DNA of 57,564 nucleotides from Mesorhizobium sp. (lineage in GTDB: Bacteria; Pseudomonadota; Alphaproteobacteria; Rhizobiales; Rhizobiaceae). Positions 1-8,510 of the stretch are shown in pieces. Each line of letters begins with the position of its first letter. Position 1 is the first letter of the stretch. Where the stretch lies: positions 1 through 57,564 of the forward strand of contig SUGL01000038.1 of NCBI GenBank assembly GCA_004963905.1, read 5' to 3'. Under the pieces are notes generated by a model. It saw only the letters and a program-made list of their open reading frames with translations. It was not told where the DNA came from and did no database searches. The translations under genes and the position numbers were made by a program.

Positions 1-27
1 GTGGGCGGGCGGGTAGTAGCTGCTCAT
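1..27 (-). CDS. Possible 5' end of a minus-strand gene cut by the window edge
   Basis: Read on the minus strand, an ATG at 27 opens a frame (MSSYYPPAH) that runs off the left edge. The same frame stays open for some codons upstream of the ATG, so the true start is uncertain. It lies on the same strand as the cysteate lyase-like gene and within 50 bases of its stop, so the two could be co-transcribed. Too little is visible to name a product. Confidence 0.25.
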
Positions 28-74
28 CTCGATACGGCCTTCTGAATATTCCTCGGAGTCTGACGGCCTGCCGG

Positions 75-1082
75 TCAGAAATTGCTCTGGAGATCGGTCG
101 GATAACCGAATAGCCCGGCCGAGCCGCCGGTGTGTAGAAAGACGACGGTCTCGCCCTTCTTGAAGAAACCCTTCCCCGCCAGGTCGATCAATCCGGCCAT
201 GCCCTTTCCGGAGTAGACCGGGTCCAGCAGAATGGCATCGGTGCGCGCCAATGTGCGGATCGCCGCGACCGTATCGGCGGCCGGCAAGCCGTAGCCGTCG
301 CCGATATAGTCGCAGTTGGCAACGACATCCTCGCGTTTCACAGTACCGGCAAGGCCAAGCTTCTCGGCCGTCCGGCACGCGAGTGAGAAGACGTTTTCCT
401 CCTGCTTTTGCTTCGGCGCGCGCACGCCGATACCGAGCACCGGCACGCCGCTGTTGATGCCGACGAGCCCGGTGACCAGACCGGCCTGGGTTCCGGCGCT
501 GCCGGTCGCATGCACGACATGATCGATCTTCAGGCCGATGGCGTTCGCCTGGTAGATCAGCTCGATGGCCGCGTTCACATAGCCGAGCGCGCCCGTCGGA
601 TTCGATCCGCCGCCGGGTATCGTATAGACCTTGCGGCCTTCGGCGCGCAGCCTAGTAGCGGCCTTTTCCATCTCGCCGTTCATGTCGGGATTGGCCGGGC
701 AGCGCTCGATCGTCGCGCCGTGGAGCCGGTCGAGCAGCACATTGCCGTTTTCCTTGTAGTCGAAATCGGTCTTGCCGGTTCGGTCCTCCAGCAGCAGATG
801 ACAGGCCATGCCGAGCTTGGCGGCGGCAGCGGCGGTCTGCCGCGCATGATTGGACTGGGTCGCGCCCTGTGTCACGACCGCGTCGGCGCCTTCAGCCAGC
901 GCCTCGGCCATCAGAAACTCGAGCTTGCGCGTCTTGTTGCCGCCGGTCGACAGACCGGTGCAGTCATCGCGCTTGATCCATATCTCCGGGCCGTTCAATT
1001 CCCTGGTCAGGTTCTCGAGCCGTTCGAGAGGCGTGGGCAGGTGGCCGAGCGCAACACGAGGATAGCGGGCGAGATTCATCAT
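75..1082 (-). CDS. cuyA: D-cysteine desulfhydrase / L-cysteate sulfo-lyase, PLP-dependent
   Basis: This 335-residue fold-type II PLP enzyme belongs to the ACC deaminase/D-cysteine desulfhydrase family. The family cleaves the C-S bond of D-cysteine or L-cysteate to give pyruvate, ammonia and sulfide or sulfite. The PLP lysine sits in TGGNKTRKLEF near residue 50, followed by the substrate loop TQGATQSNHARQ and a glycine-rich phosphate loop (ATGSAGTQAG). From memory it resembles marine-type CuyA more closely than E. coli DcyD, so cysteate is a real alternative substrate. The start at 1082 is chosen because GGAGG lies 8 bases upstream; an ATG follows directly at 1079. Family is sure, substrate is not. 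Confidence 0.82.
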   Translation of the reverse strand: MMNLARYPRVALGHLPTPLERLENLTRELNGPEIWIKRDDCTGLSTGGNKTRKLEFLMAEALAEGADAVVTQGATQSNHARQTAAAAAKLGMACHLLLEDRTGKTDFDYKENGNVLLDRLHGATIERCPANPDMNGEMEKAATRLRAEGRKVYTIPGGGSNPTGALGYVNAAIELIYQANAIGLKIDHVVHATGSAGTQAGLVTGLVGINSGVPVLGIGVRAPKQKQEENVFSLACRTAEKLGLAGTVKREDVVANCDYIGDGYGLPAADTVAAIRTLARTDAILLDPVYSGKGMAGLIDLAGKGFFKKGETVVFLHTGGSAGLFGYPTDLQSNF

Positions 1083-1219
1083 CGTGTCATCCTCCATGGC
1101 AGGGAAATGCCGCACGCGCCGTTTTGGAAAGGCGCCGTCGCGGCTTGAACCGGGCTGCGTGCCCGGCCTTACATGGCCCTCGCAGCGGGAGCGGCAAGAA
1201 TGCCTGCCGCAGCAGCCGC

Positions 1220-1669
1220 CTACTGCAGCAGTCCCTTGACGATGGCGCTTGCCTTGGCGAAGTCCATCTGGCCGGCATATTTCTGCTTCAGCGCGCCGAT
1301 CACCTTGCCCATGTCTTTCTGACTGGCAGCGCCCGTGGCGGCGATCGCCTCGCGCGCGGCAGCCGCGATCGCCGCGTCGTCGAGCTGCGCCGGCAGGAAC
1401 TCGCGGATGATTTCCATCTCGCCGCGCTCCTGCGCGGCCAGTTCCGGCCGCTTGCCGTCCTCGAAGGCCTTGGCCGATTCCTCGCGCTGCTTCACCATCT
1501 TGGAGAGAATCTGCAGGATCTCCTCCTCGCTCGCAGCCGGCTTGCCGGCGCCGCGATTGGCGATGTCGCGGTCATGGATGGCGGCCTGGATCAGCCGTAG
1601 CGTCGGCAGGCGGTGCTTGTCCTGCGCCTTCATCGCGCTCTTCATGGATTCGGCGATTTTCTCGCGCAT
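1220..1669 (-). CDS. GatB/YqeY domain-containing protein
   Basis: This is a 149-residue YqeY-family protein, a stand-alone relative of the tRNA-binding tail domain of the GatB amidotransferase subunit. The N-terminal half is helical and charged (MREKIAESMKSAMKAQDK). The C-terminal half holds the QKDMGKVIGALKQKYAGQMD segment typical of the family. AAGGAG lies 8 bases before the ATG, which fixes the start over longer open frames. It is divergent from carA, an arrangement often seen in alphaproteobacteria. The family's exact role is unsettled; a link to amidotransferase or tRNA biology is inferred from the domain only. Confidence 0.9.
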   Translation of the reverse strand: MREKIAESMKSAMKAQDKHRLPTLRLIQAAIHDRDIANRGAGKPAASEEEILQILSKMVKQREESAKAFEDGKRPELAAQERGEMEIIREFLPAQLDDAAIAAAAREAIAATGAASQKDMGKVIGALKQKYAGQMDFAKASAIVKGLLQ

Positions 1670-1938
1670 CGTGCTTCTCCTTCGATCGCGGCGGACAATA
1701 GCTTTGCTGGCGGGCCAAGGCAAATCCAGGCAAACTATTGATATTGCTTGGCGAAATAAATCAATTCCGTTCAAAGGAAGCGTCATTGACCGCTTTGGCG
1801 CCTTCCCCTATGTACTGAGCCTCGCATGAACTGAAAATCTGGTTGCGCGCAGGCTCGCGAATTCGCCGCTGCGCGTTGCTTGCTGCGCGGATTGTCCCGC
1901 AAACGGGTGATCTGGAAGCAGCCTCTAGGAGTGCCGCC

Positions 1939-3141
1939 ATGGCCACGACCACTGCCCCCTGGGCCACCGAAAAGCCGACCGCCCTTCTGGTGCTCGCCGA
2001 CGGCACGGTGATCGAGGGTCGCGGCCTCGGCGCCACCGGATCGGCGGTCGCGGAAGTGTGCTTCAACACCGCGCTCACCGGCTACGAGGAGATCCTGACC
2101 GATCCTTCCTATGCCGGTCAGATCGTCACCTTCACCTTCCCGCATATCGGCAATGTCGGCACCAACGACGAGGATATCGAGGACCTGAATCCGGCGGCGC
2201 GCGCCGGCGCTGTCGGCGCGATCTTCAAGGCCAATGTCACCGACCCGTCCAGCTACCGGGCAGCCGGGCATCTCGACCAATGGCTGAAGCGGCGCGGCAT
2301 CGTCGCGCTTTGCGGCATCGATACCCGCGCTCTTACCGTGCTGATCCGGGAGAAAGGCATGCCCAATGCCGTCATCGCCCACGCGCCCGATGGCGTCTTC
2401 GACCTCGACGATCTCAAGCAGCGTGCCGCTGCCTGGTCGGGACTGATCGGCCTCGACCTGGCCAAGGAGGTCACCTCGGGCCAGTCGTCGGTCTGGCGCG
2501 AGACACCCTGGGCCTGGAACAAGGGTTTTGGCGAGCAGGACGAGCCGTCGATGCATGTCGTGGCCATCGACTATGGCGTCAAGCGTAACATCCTGCGCCT
2601 GCTCGCTGGTCTCGGCGCCAAGGTCACAGTCGTTCCGGCCAAGACCGGCGCGGAGGAAATCCTGGCCATGCGGCCGGACGGTATCTTCCTCTCCAACGGT
2701 CCCGGCGACCCTGAGGCAACGGGCGAATATGCCGTGCCGGTCATCCAGGATCTGCTGAAGACCGACATCCCGGTGTTCGGCATCTGCCTCGGCCACCAGA
2801 TGCTGGCGCTGGCGCTCGGCGGCAGGACCCAGAAGATGCACCAGGGCCATCACGGCGCCAACCATCCGGTCAAGGACCACACGACCGGCAAGGTCGAGAT
2901 CGTCTCGATGAACCATGGTTTCGCGGTCGATGCCGACTCGCTGCCTGAAGGTGTCGAAGAAACGCATGTCTCGCTGTTCGACGGCTCGAATTGCGGCATC
3001 GCGCTGACCGGCCGGCCGGTGTTCTCGGTCCAGCACCATCCCGAGGCCTCGCCCGGCCCGCAGGACTCTCACTATCTCTTCCGCCGCTTCGTCAACCTCA
3101 TCCGCGAGCGGCGCGGCGAGCCGGCGCTGGCCGAGCGTTGA
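1939..3141 (+). CDS. carA: Carbamoyl-phosphate synthase small chain
   Basis: CarA (400 residues) hydrolyses glutamine and passes ammonia to CarB for carbamoyl phosphate, the precursor of arginine and pyrimidines. The N-terminal CPSase small domain begins LLVLADGTVIEGRG. The C-terminal class I amidotransferase domain carries the nucleophile in GICLGHQ (Cys about 283) and the catalytic His/Glu in QHHPEAS (about 366-369). An AGGAG stands just before the ATG. carB lies 14 kb downstream on the same strand, so the subunits are not in one operon. Length and motifs are normal and the assignment is firm. Confidence 0.97.
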   Translation: MATTTAPWATEKPTALLVLADGTVIEGRGLGATGSAVAEVCFNTALTGYEEILTDPSYAGQIVTFTFPHIGNVGTNDEDIEDLNPAARAGAVGAIFKANVTDPSSYRAAGHLDQWLKRRGIVALCGIDTRALTVLIREKGMPNAVIAHAPDGVFDLDDLKQRAAAWSGLIGLDLAKEVTSGQSSVWRETPWAWNKGFGEQDEPSMHVVAIDYGVKRNILRLLAGLGAKVTVVPAKTGAEEILAMRPDGIFLSNGPGDPEATGEYAVPVIQDLLKTDIPVFGICLGHQMLALALGGRTQKMHQGHHGANHPVKDHTTGKVEIVSMNHGFAVDADSLPEGVEETHVSLFDGSNCGIALTGRPVFSVQHHPEASPGPQDSHYLFRRFVNLIRERRGEPALAER

Positions 3142-3209
3142 CACGCATTTTGCTCGTTAGCTATAATATCGCACTCGAAACCTGAGCGTCGTTGGGTGAT
3201 ATTGCCGGT

Positions 3210-3461
3210 GTGAAGACGATCATTCTATCGGCAGCTGCGGCTCGCGACCTCGATAACCTGCCGGCCGATGTTCGAGAGCAGGTATCCGAGGGCTTGATCG
3301 CCTATGCCCTAAGTGGTCGCGGAGACGTCAAACGCCTCGCCGGTAGAGACGGTTACAGGCTGCGGATTGGCCGCTACCGGGTCATATTTGATGAGGATCG
3401 AACCACTATCCTCGCGATCTACATAGGAAAACGGGAAACGACGACTTACAGCAGGCCATAA
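3210..3461 (+). CDS. RelE/ParE-type toxin
   Basis: This small basic protein (83 residues from the GTG at 3210; a TTG at 3192 is also possible) reads as a RelE-superfamily toxin. It shows an N-terminal beta strand and helix (AARDLDNLPADVREQV), then the core LSGRGDVKRLAG and YRLRIGRYRVIFDED, and ends in a strand IGKRETTTY. RelE toxins typically cleave mRNA on the ribosome. It lies 14 bases before an XRE-type antitoxin, so the toxin comes first, as in HigBA and many RelE/XRE pairs. No strong ribosome site precedes either start, so the start is uncertain. The mRNA target is inferred from the family. Confidence 0.8.
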   Translation: MKTIILSAAAARDLDNLPADVREQVSEGLIAYALSGRGDVKRLAGRDGYRLRIGRYRVIFDEDRTTILAIYIGKRETTTYSRP

Positions 3462-3475
3462 CAGGACAAGATGTC

Positions 3476-3859
3476 ATGAATGCCCCGCAAATCATCAAGA
3501 CCTCAACCGGCGAGGAACTGGTCGTCATCCCCAAAGCTGACTATGAGGCGTTGCTGCGTGCCGCCGAGGAAGCCCTCGAGGACGCAGCGGACGTCGCGAT
3601 CTATGATGAGCGCAAAACTGACCTCAAAACCGAAAAGGCCCTGCCAGCAGACGTCACAATGGATGTCTTGCGCGGTTCCAGTCGGCTAAAGGCGCTGCGC
3701 AACTGGCGAAAGCTCACTCAGGCTGAACTGGCGGCGACGATCGGAGTTAGCCAGGGTTTCCTGTCGGACCTCGAATCCAATCGCCGTAAACCGTCGGAGC
3801 AGACCAGCTCAATGCTGGCGAAGGCGCTTGATGTCCCCAGCGAATGGATCGAACGTTAG
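3476..3859 (+). CDS. Antitoxin with Phd-like N-terminus and XRE helix-turn-helix
   Basis: This 127-residue partner of the upstream toxin has two parts. Residues 1-50 (TGEELVVIPKADYEALLRAAEEALEDAADV) resemble the helical toxin-neutralising segment seen in Phd/prevent-host-death proteins. Residues 68-122 form an XRE/HTH_3 domain (LTQAELAATIGVSQGFLSDLES), which would bind the operator and repress the pair. The pair is probably autoregulated. Both genes have lower GC than carA next to them, which fits horizontal transfer, but no mobile genes flank them. Confidence 0.85.
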   Translation: MNAPQIIKTSTGEELVVIPKADYEALLRAAEEALEDAADVAIYDERKTDLKTEKALPADVTMDVLRGSSRLKALRNWRKLTQAELAATIGVSQGFLSDLESNRRKPSEQTSSMLAKALDVPSEWIER

Positions 3860-3933
3860 GCAGCAATCTTCCATCCTAACTCAGCGGCACAGATGCGCGG
3901 GGTAGGATCAACAAGCAGAACCACCAATCATCC

Positions 3934-5202
3934 TCATGCCGGGTCGGTCACGGCCTCCTGCGCGTGCATGCGCTCGACTTCCTTCGGCGTCGGCTTGGCC
4001 ACCTTTGTCACGAAGACGACCACCGCCAGCGTGAGAAAAACCGCGCCGAGCACATAGGGCGCCCCGCCGAACTCGACCGGCGCGCGCGGGCCGGTGAACC
4101 AGGAAAAGATCGCCGTATAAAGCAGCGGCGTGATGATCGAGGTGATCGAGAAGATCGAGGTCATCGCGCCCTGCAGCTCACCTTGCGCCGAGGGCGGCAC
4201 CTTGGCGGCCGCGAGGCTCCTCAGCGGTGGATCGGCGAGCGCTTCCAGGCAGCCCGCGACGATCACCGCGTAGATCATCCAGCCCTGCGTTGCGAACGCG
4301 TAGCCGAAGGCGCTGAGCGCGGTGAAGGTGAGGCCGATCGCCGCCGTCTTCCATTCGCCGAGCCTGGGGATGACGCGCGGCAGCACCGTCGCCATGACGA
4401 TCGCGCCGCACAGGCCGAAGGCGCCGAGCGAGAAGCCGATCTGCTGCTGGTTCCAGCCGTAGCGATAGCTGGAGACGAAGGACCAGACCGCCGGATACAT
4501 CATGTGGCCGAGCGTCATCAGGAAGAAGACGAGCCCGATCCAGCCGATGCCCTGATAATTGCGCATCTGGATGAGCGTGCCGACCGGATTGGCGCGTTTC
4601 CACTCGAAGCGGCGGCGATGCTGCTCGTCGAGCGTCTCCGGCAGCAGGAACATCGCGATCAGGAAGTTCACGAAGGCGAGCCCGGCGGCGAAATAGAACG
4701 GCACGCGCGGCCCGAACGTGCCGAGCAGGCCGCCGAGCACGGGGCCGATGACGAAGCCGACGCCGAAGGCGATGCCGAGCAGGCCGAAATTCTTGGCCCT
4801 GTTCTCGTCGTTCGAAATGTCGGCGATGAAGGCCGATGTCGTCGAGTAGCTGGCGCCGGAGATGCCGGCGAGCACGCGGCCGATGAAGAGCATCGGGAAG
4901 GACCAGGCGATGGCGCAGATCAGGTTGTCGATGGAAAAGGTGAGCACCGAGGCGAGCAGGATCGGCCGCCGGCCGAAACGGTCGCTCAAGCCGCCGATGA
5001 CCGGCGCGAAGAAGAACTGCATCGCCGCATAGACGAAGAACAGCCATCCGCCCTCGATCGCCGCCTCGCTGACGCCGACGCCTGTGAGTTCCTGCAGATA
5101 GGCCGGCAGCACCGGCATGATGATGCCGAAGCCGATGACGTCGAGCAAAAGCGTGGTGAAAACAAGCGCAAGGCCCCGCTTGGCGGTCTTGGGGTCGATC
5201 AT
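3934..5202 (-). CDS. MFS drug transporter, TetA-like (TCR/Tet family)
   Basis: This 422-residue inner-membrane protein shows about 12 hydrophobic segments. It carries the MFS motif A GGLSDRFGRRP in the loop after TM2 and the motif-C-like stretch GIAFGVGFVIGPVLGGLLG in TM5. The N-terminal sequence LDVIGFGIIMPVLP is typical of TetA-related drug/proton antiporters. The start at 5202 is preceded by GAGGAG at 9 bases. No TetR-type repressor is adjacent, which argues against a classical tetracycline-inducible unit; the natural substrate is unknown. The family is clear and drug efflux is inferred. Confidence 0.88.
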   Translation of the reverse strand: MIDPKTAKRGLALVFTTLLLDVIGFGIIMPVLPAYLQELTGVGVSEAAIEGGWLFFVYAAMQFFFAPVIGGLSDRFGRRPILLASVLTFSIDNLICAIAWSFPMLFIGRVLAGISGASYSTTSAFIADISNDENRAKNFGLLGIAFGVGFVIGPVLGGLLGTFGPRVPFYFAAGLAFVNFLIAMFLLPETLDEQHRRRFEWKRANPVGTLIQMRNYQGIGWIGLVFFLMTLGHMMYPAVWSFVSSYRYGWNQQQIGFSLGAFGLCGAIVMATVLPRVIPRLGEWKTAAIGLTFTALSAFGYAFATQGWMIYAVIVAGCLEALADPPLRSLAAAKVPPSAQGELQGAMTSIFSITSIITPLLYTAIFSWFTGPRAPVEFGGAPYVLGAVFLTLAVVVFVTKVAKPTPKEVERMHAQEAVTDPA

Positions 5203-5345
5203 GGTGACAAGCTCCTCGGCCGCCTGGGCGGGAGCCACCTTATAGGCGAGCTTGCCGCCCGGAACAATAAGCGAACGGCGGCAACTGCCTCATCCTGACA
5301 TCGTTGCCGGCGGCGCCGCTGAAGGAGCGGCGCTAAACCGCCGGT

Positions 5346-6275
5346 TCAGACCGGATTGTTGAACGTATCGCAGTCCGAAAGCTTGCCGCTCTTGTAGCCG
5401 CGCGCCAGCCAGGTCTGCCGTTGCGCGGAAGTGCCATGGTTGAAGCTTTCCGGAACGACATAGCCCTGCATCTTCTTTTGCAGCGTGTCGTCGCCGATCT
5501 GCTTGGCGGCATTCAGCGCGCTTTCCATGTCGCCTTGTTCCAAGATGCCCTTCTGCGCGGTGTAGTGCGCCCAGACACCGGCGAAGCAGTCGGCCTGGAG
5601 CTCGACCCGCACCGACATCTGATTGGCCTGGGATTCGCTCATGCTCTGCCGCATCTGGTTGAACTTGGACATGATGCCGGTGAGGTTCTGCACGTGGTGG
5701 CCGACCTCATGCGCGACCACATAGGCCCGCGCGAATTCGCCCGAGGCGCCGAACTGCTGGTCGAGCTGCTGGAAGAAGGTCATGTCGAGATAGACCTTGT
5801 GGTCGCCCGGACAATAGAACGGCCCCGCCGCCGAGGAAGCGAAGCCGCAGGCCGAGCGGATCTGGCCGCTGAACAGCACCAGCTTGGGGTCCTCATAGGT
5901 AAGGCCATTGGCCTTGAAGATGCCGGTCCAGGTGTCCTCGGTCTCGGCAAGCACGGTCGCCACGAACTGTTTCATCTCGTCGGAAGCAGGCGCCCCGGTG
6001 CTGTCCTGCGAACCGCTGTCGTCGGTGATCTGGCCGCCGCCCGGCACAAGACCGCCGCTCCCGTCACCCAGAATCTGCGATGGGTCGAAGCCGAAATACC
6101 ATCCGGCGAGAACGACGAGGATGACCAGGATGATGCTCGAGCCGCCGCCGGCCCGTCCGCCGATCGGAATGCGGAACTGACCCGGGCTGCCGCCGAGCCC
6201 ACCGCCGAGCCCGCCACCGCTGTCGCTGCGCTGGTCCTCGATGTTGTCGCTCTGACGACGGCCTCTCCAAAGCAT
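5346..6275 (-). CDS. Neutral zinc metallopeptidase, YpfJ family
   Basis: This 309-residue membrane-anchored protein belongs to the YpfJ/KPN_02809 family. It begins with the conserved tail MLWRGRRQSDNIEDQR and a glycine-rich linker. A single transmembrane segment follows at about residues 47-62 (SIILVILVVLAGWYFG). The peptidase domain has the zinc motif HEVGHH at 189-194 and the conserved RVELQADCFAGVWAH downstream, which supplies the third ligand. The domain is predicted to face the periplasm. GAGGAAG precedes the ATG. The family's substrates are not well known. Confidence 0.92.
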   Translation of the reverse strand: MLWRGRRQSDNIEDQRSDSGGGLGGGLGGSPGQFRIPIGGRAGGGSSIILVILVVLAGWYFGFDPSQILGDGSGGLVPGGGQITDDSGSQDSTGAPASDEMKQFVATVLAETEDTWTGIFKANGLTYEDPKLVLFSGQIRSACGFASSAAGPFYCPGDHKVYLDMTFFQQLDQQFGASGEFARAYVVAHEVGHHVQNLTGIMSKFNQMRQSMSESQANQMSVRVELQADCFAGVWAHYTAQKGILEQGDMESALNAAKQIGDDTLQKKMQGYVVPESFNHGTSAQRQTWLARGYKSGKLSDCDTFNNPV

Positions 6276-6434
6276 GGCAACTTCCTCGCAACGCAAATGT
6301 CCTGGAAGGTCCGGCCCGCGACCGCCCCCGCCAGATAATTATCGCAACGCCTACGCCAAGTCACAGTATTTTTCGCGCTGCCGGCGCCGCGACGTCGCGC
6401 CCTGCAACCCTCCCGTGTCCAAGCGCCATCACGC

Positions 6435-6890
6435 TCAGCGGGTGGCGGTCATTGCTTTGCGGAAAGCTTCCAGCGTCTCGGCGCTGACATGATGCTCGAT
6501 GCCCTCGGCATCGATGCGCGCCGTCTCGGCGCTGACGCCCAGCGAGCGCAGGAAGGCTTCCACCGTCTGGTGACGGATGCGGCTCTCCTCCGCCACCTTG
6601 CGGCCGGATTCGGTGAGAAACACGCCGCGATAGGGCTTTCTGGAAACCAGCCCGTCGGCGCATAGCCTGGTCAGCATCTTCGCGACCGTCGGCTGGGCGA
6701 CGCCGAGCCTGGCGGCGATGTCGACCTGACGGGCCTCGTTGCCGTCCTCGATCAGATCGGCGATCAGCTCGACATAATCCTCGACAAGCGCGCTGCGGCG
6801 CGCTTCGCGCGTCTGCCGGAATCCTTCCGAGTGGATCTCGGCATCGGGAAGCGGCTTTTCGCGTCGAACCGGTCTGTTCCTCAGCGCCAA
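6435..6890 (-). CDS. mntR: Manganese-responsive transcriptional repressor MntR (DtxR family)
   Basis: This DtxR-type regulator lies divergent from mntH, which it most likely represses when Mn(II) is high. A winged helix occupies the middle (EARQVDIAARLGVAQPTVAKML) and the metal-binding dimer domain follows (GRKVAEESRIRHQTVEAFL and DAEGIEHHVS). The residues E, H and the EGIEHH segment match family metal ligands. The start is uncertain. A TTG at 6890 has AAGGAG 6 bases before it and gives 151 residues. An ATG at 6935 gives 166 residues but has no clear ribosome site. The TTG start is preferred here. Confidence 0.9.
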   Translation of the reverse strand: MALRNRPVRREKPLPDAEIHSEGFRQTREARRSALVEDYVELIADLIEDGNEARQVDIAARLGVAQPTVAKMLTRLCADGLVSRKPYRGVFLTESGRKVAEESRIRHQTVEAFLRSLGVSAETARIDAEGIEHHVSAETLEAFRKAMTATR

Positions 6891-7031
6891 TATGCGCTCC
6901 TTCCTGGCTGGCCGAAGCCTGAATCGGGATCGCATTCATAACACGAACCCTGGTGGTCCGGCCGTTTATTTGCATTCCCGCTCACATGCAACCGGGCCCT
7001 CCGCATCGTCAATGCAAAAGCACAAACAATG

Positions 7032-7060
7032 AAATATAGCCTATTGCATAATGTTGAGCC
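7032..7060. promoter_or_regulatory. Candidate MntR operator in the mntR-mntH divergent region
   Basis: The AT-rich stretch between mntR and mntH holds an imperfect inverted repeat, ATATAGC then GCATAAT, with a 9-base core ATAGCCTAT. The half-sites resemble those of DtxR-type MntR boxes. Position and symmetry suggest the operator for both genes, but the match is imperfect and not tested. Confidence 0.45.
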
Positions 7061-7106
7061 ATGGCATAGATAAGGAGCACGATCGATCCGTTCCAATGGA
7101 ATCCTC

Positions 7107-8465
7107 ATGTCCGATGCCGAAGTAGCAGCAGTATCGCGTTCCGCATGGCGTTTCGACAGGCCCGACGAAGAGCGGCCCAGCCTGCGCGAGGTCAATGCCA
7201 CGATCGCGGTGCCGCGGACCGGCATGTGGCTTCGTCGCCTGTTCGCCTTCATGGGCCCGGGCTACATGGTGTCGGTCGGCTATATGGACCCCGGCAACTG
7301 GGCGACCGATCTCGCCGGCGGTGCCCAGTTCGGCTACACGCTGCTCTTCGTCATCATGCTGTCGAACCTGATGGCGATCCTTTTGCAGGCCTTGGCCGCC
7401 CGCCTCGGCATCGCCACGGGCCGCGACCTCGCGCAGGCCTGCCGCGCCTACTATCCGCGCCCGGTCAATTTCCTGCTCTGGGTCGCCTGCGAGCTGGCGA
7501 TCATCGCCTGCGATCTGGCCGAGGTGATCGGCACGGCAATCGCGCTGCAGCTGCTGTTCGGCATCCCGCTGATCGGCGGCGCCCTCATCACCGCGCTCGA
7601 CGCCTTCCTCGTGCTGCTGCTGATGAACAGGGGCTTCCGTTATCTCGAGGCTTTCGTCGTCGCGCTGCTGATCGTCATCTTCGGCTGCTTTGCCGTCCAG
7701 ATCTTCGTCGCCGCGCCACCTGCCGGCACCATCCTGCATTCGATGTTCGTGCCGTCGTCCGAGATCGTCACCAACCCGGCGATGCTCTACATCGCAATCG
7801 GCATCATCGGCGCCACGGTGATGCCGCACAATCTCTACCTGCACTCCTCGATCGTGCAGACCCGAGCCTATGACCGCACCGATGCGGGCAAGCGCGACGC
7901 CATCAAGTGGGCGACCACGGATTCGACCATCGCGCTGATCCTGGCGCTGTTCGTCAACGCCTCCATCCTGATCGTTGCGGCCGTGGCCTTCCACGGCACC
8001 GGCCACCAGGATGTCGCCGAGATCGGCCAGGCCTTCGAGCTCCTGTCGCCACTGCTGGGCTTGAGCATCGCCTCGATCCTGTTCGCCGTCGCGCTGCTCG
8101 CCTCCGGCCTCAACTCGACGGTCACCGCGACGCTCGCGGGCCAGATCGTCATGGAAGGCTTCCTGCGCCTGCGCATCCCGCAGTGGGCGCGTCGCTTGTT
8201 GACGCGCGGCGCCGCCATCGTCCCCGTCGTGATCGTGACCGCGCTCTACGGCGAAAAGGGCACGGCCCAACTCCTGGTCTTCAGCCAGGTCATCCTGTCG
8301 ATGCAGTTGCCCTTCGCCGTGGTGCCTCTGGTGCAGTTCGTGTCGGACAAGAAGAAGATGGGCAATTTCGCCATCCCGCGCAGCGTCGCCGCGCTCGCCT
8401 GGGTGGTCGCTGCAATCATCCTGGCGCTCAACTTCAAGCTGCTTTACGACACCATCGCCGGCTGA
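7107..8465 (+). CDS. mntH: Mn(II)/divalent metal:proton symporter, Nramp family
   Basis: MntH (452 residues) imports Mn(II), and less well Fe(II), with protons across the inner membrane. It has the TM1 signature DPGNW at residues 61-65 and the TM6 signature MPHNLYLHSS (M239-H241-N242), which together bind the metal, plus about 11 hydrophobic segments. The N-terminus of about 40 residues is cytoplasmic and hydrophilic. It is divergent from mntR across a short AT-rich region with a candidate operator, so it should be induced on Mn starvation. Length is slightly long for the family. Assignment is firm. Confidence 0.96.
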   Translation: MSDAEVAAVSRSAWRFDRPDEERPSLREVNATIAVPRTGMWLRRLFAFMGPGYMVSVGYMDPGNWATDLAGGAQFGYTLLFVIMLSNLMAILLQALAARLGIATGRDLAQACRAYYPRPVNFLLWVACELAIIACDLAEVIGTAIALQLLFGIPLIGGALITALDAFLVLLLMNRGFRYLEAFVVALLIVIFGCFAVQIFVAAPPAGTILHSMFVPSSEIVTNPAMLYIAIGIIGATVMPHNLYLHSSIVQTRAYDRTDAGKRDAIKWATTDSTIALILALFVNASILIVAAVAFHGTGHQDVAEIGQAFELLSPLLGLSIASILFAVALLASGLNSTVTATLAGQIVMEGFLRLRIPQWARRLLTRGAAIVPVVIVTALYGEKGTAQLLVFSQVILSMQLPFAVVPLVQFVSDKKKMGNFAIPRSVAALAWVVAAIILALNFKLLYDTIAG

Positions 8466-8510
8466 GATGGAACCGCGACATCCGAGCTGGCCGCGCTATC
8501 TTCTGGAAGC

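Noticed and set aside
408..1148. A 246-codon plus-strand open frame opposite the cysteate lyase-like gene
   Set aside because: It is a shadow in high-GC DNA: Arg/Ala/Gly-rich with no domain, while the minus-strand frame is a clear PLP enzyme.
1783..3144. A 453-codon minus-strand open frame across carA
   Set aside because: Fully antisense to carA, with His/Arg/Asp-rich shadow composition and no motif.
3934..5202. Acquired tetracycline-resistance gene
   Set aside because: The protein is TetA-like, but its base use matches the chromosome and no tetR or mobile gene is near, so it is better seen as a native MFS exporter.
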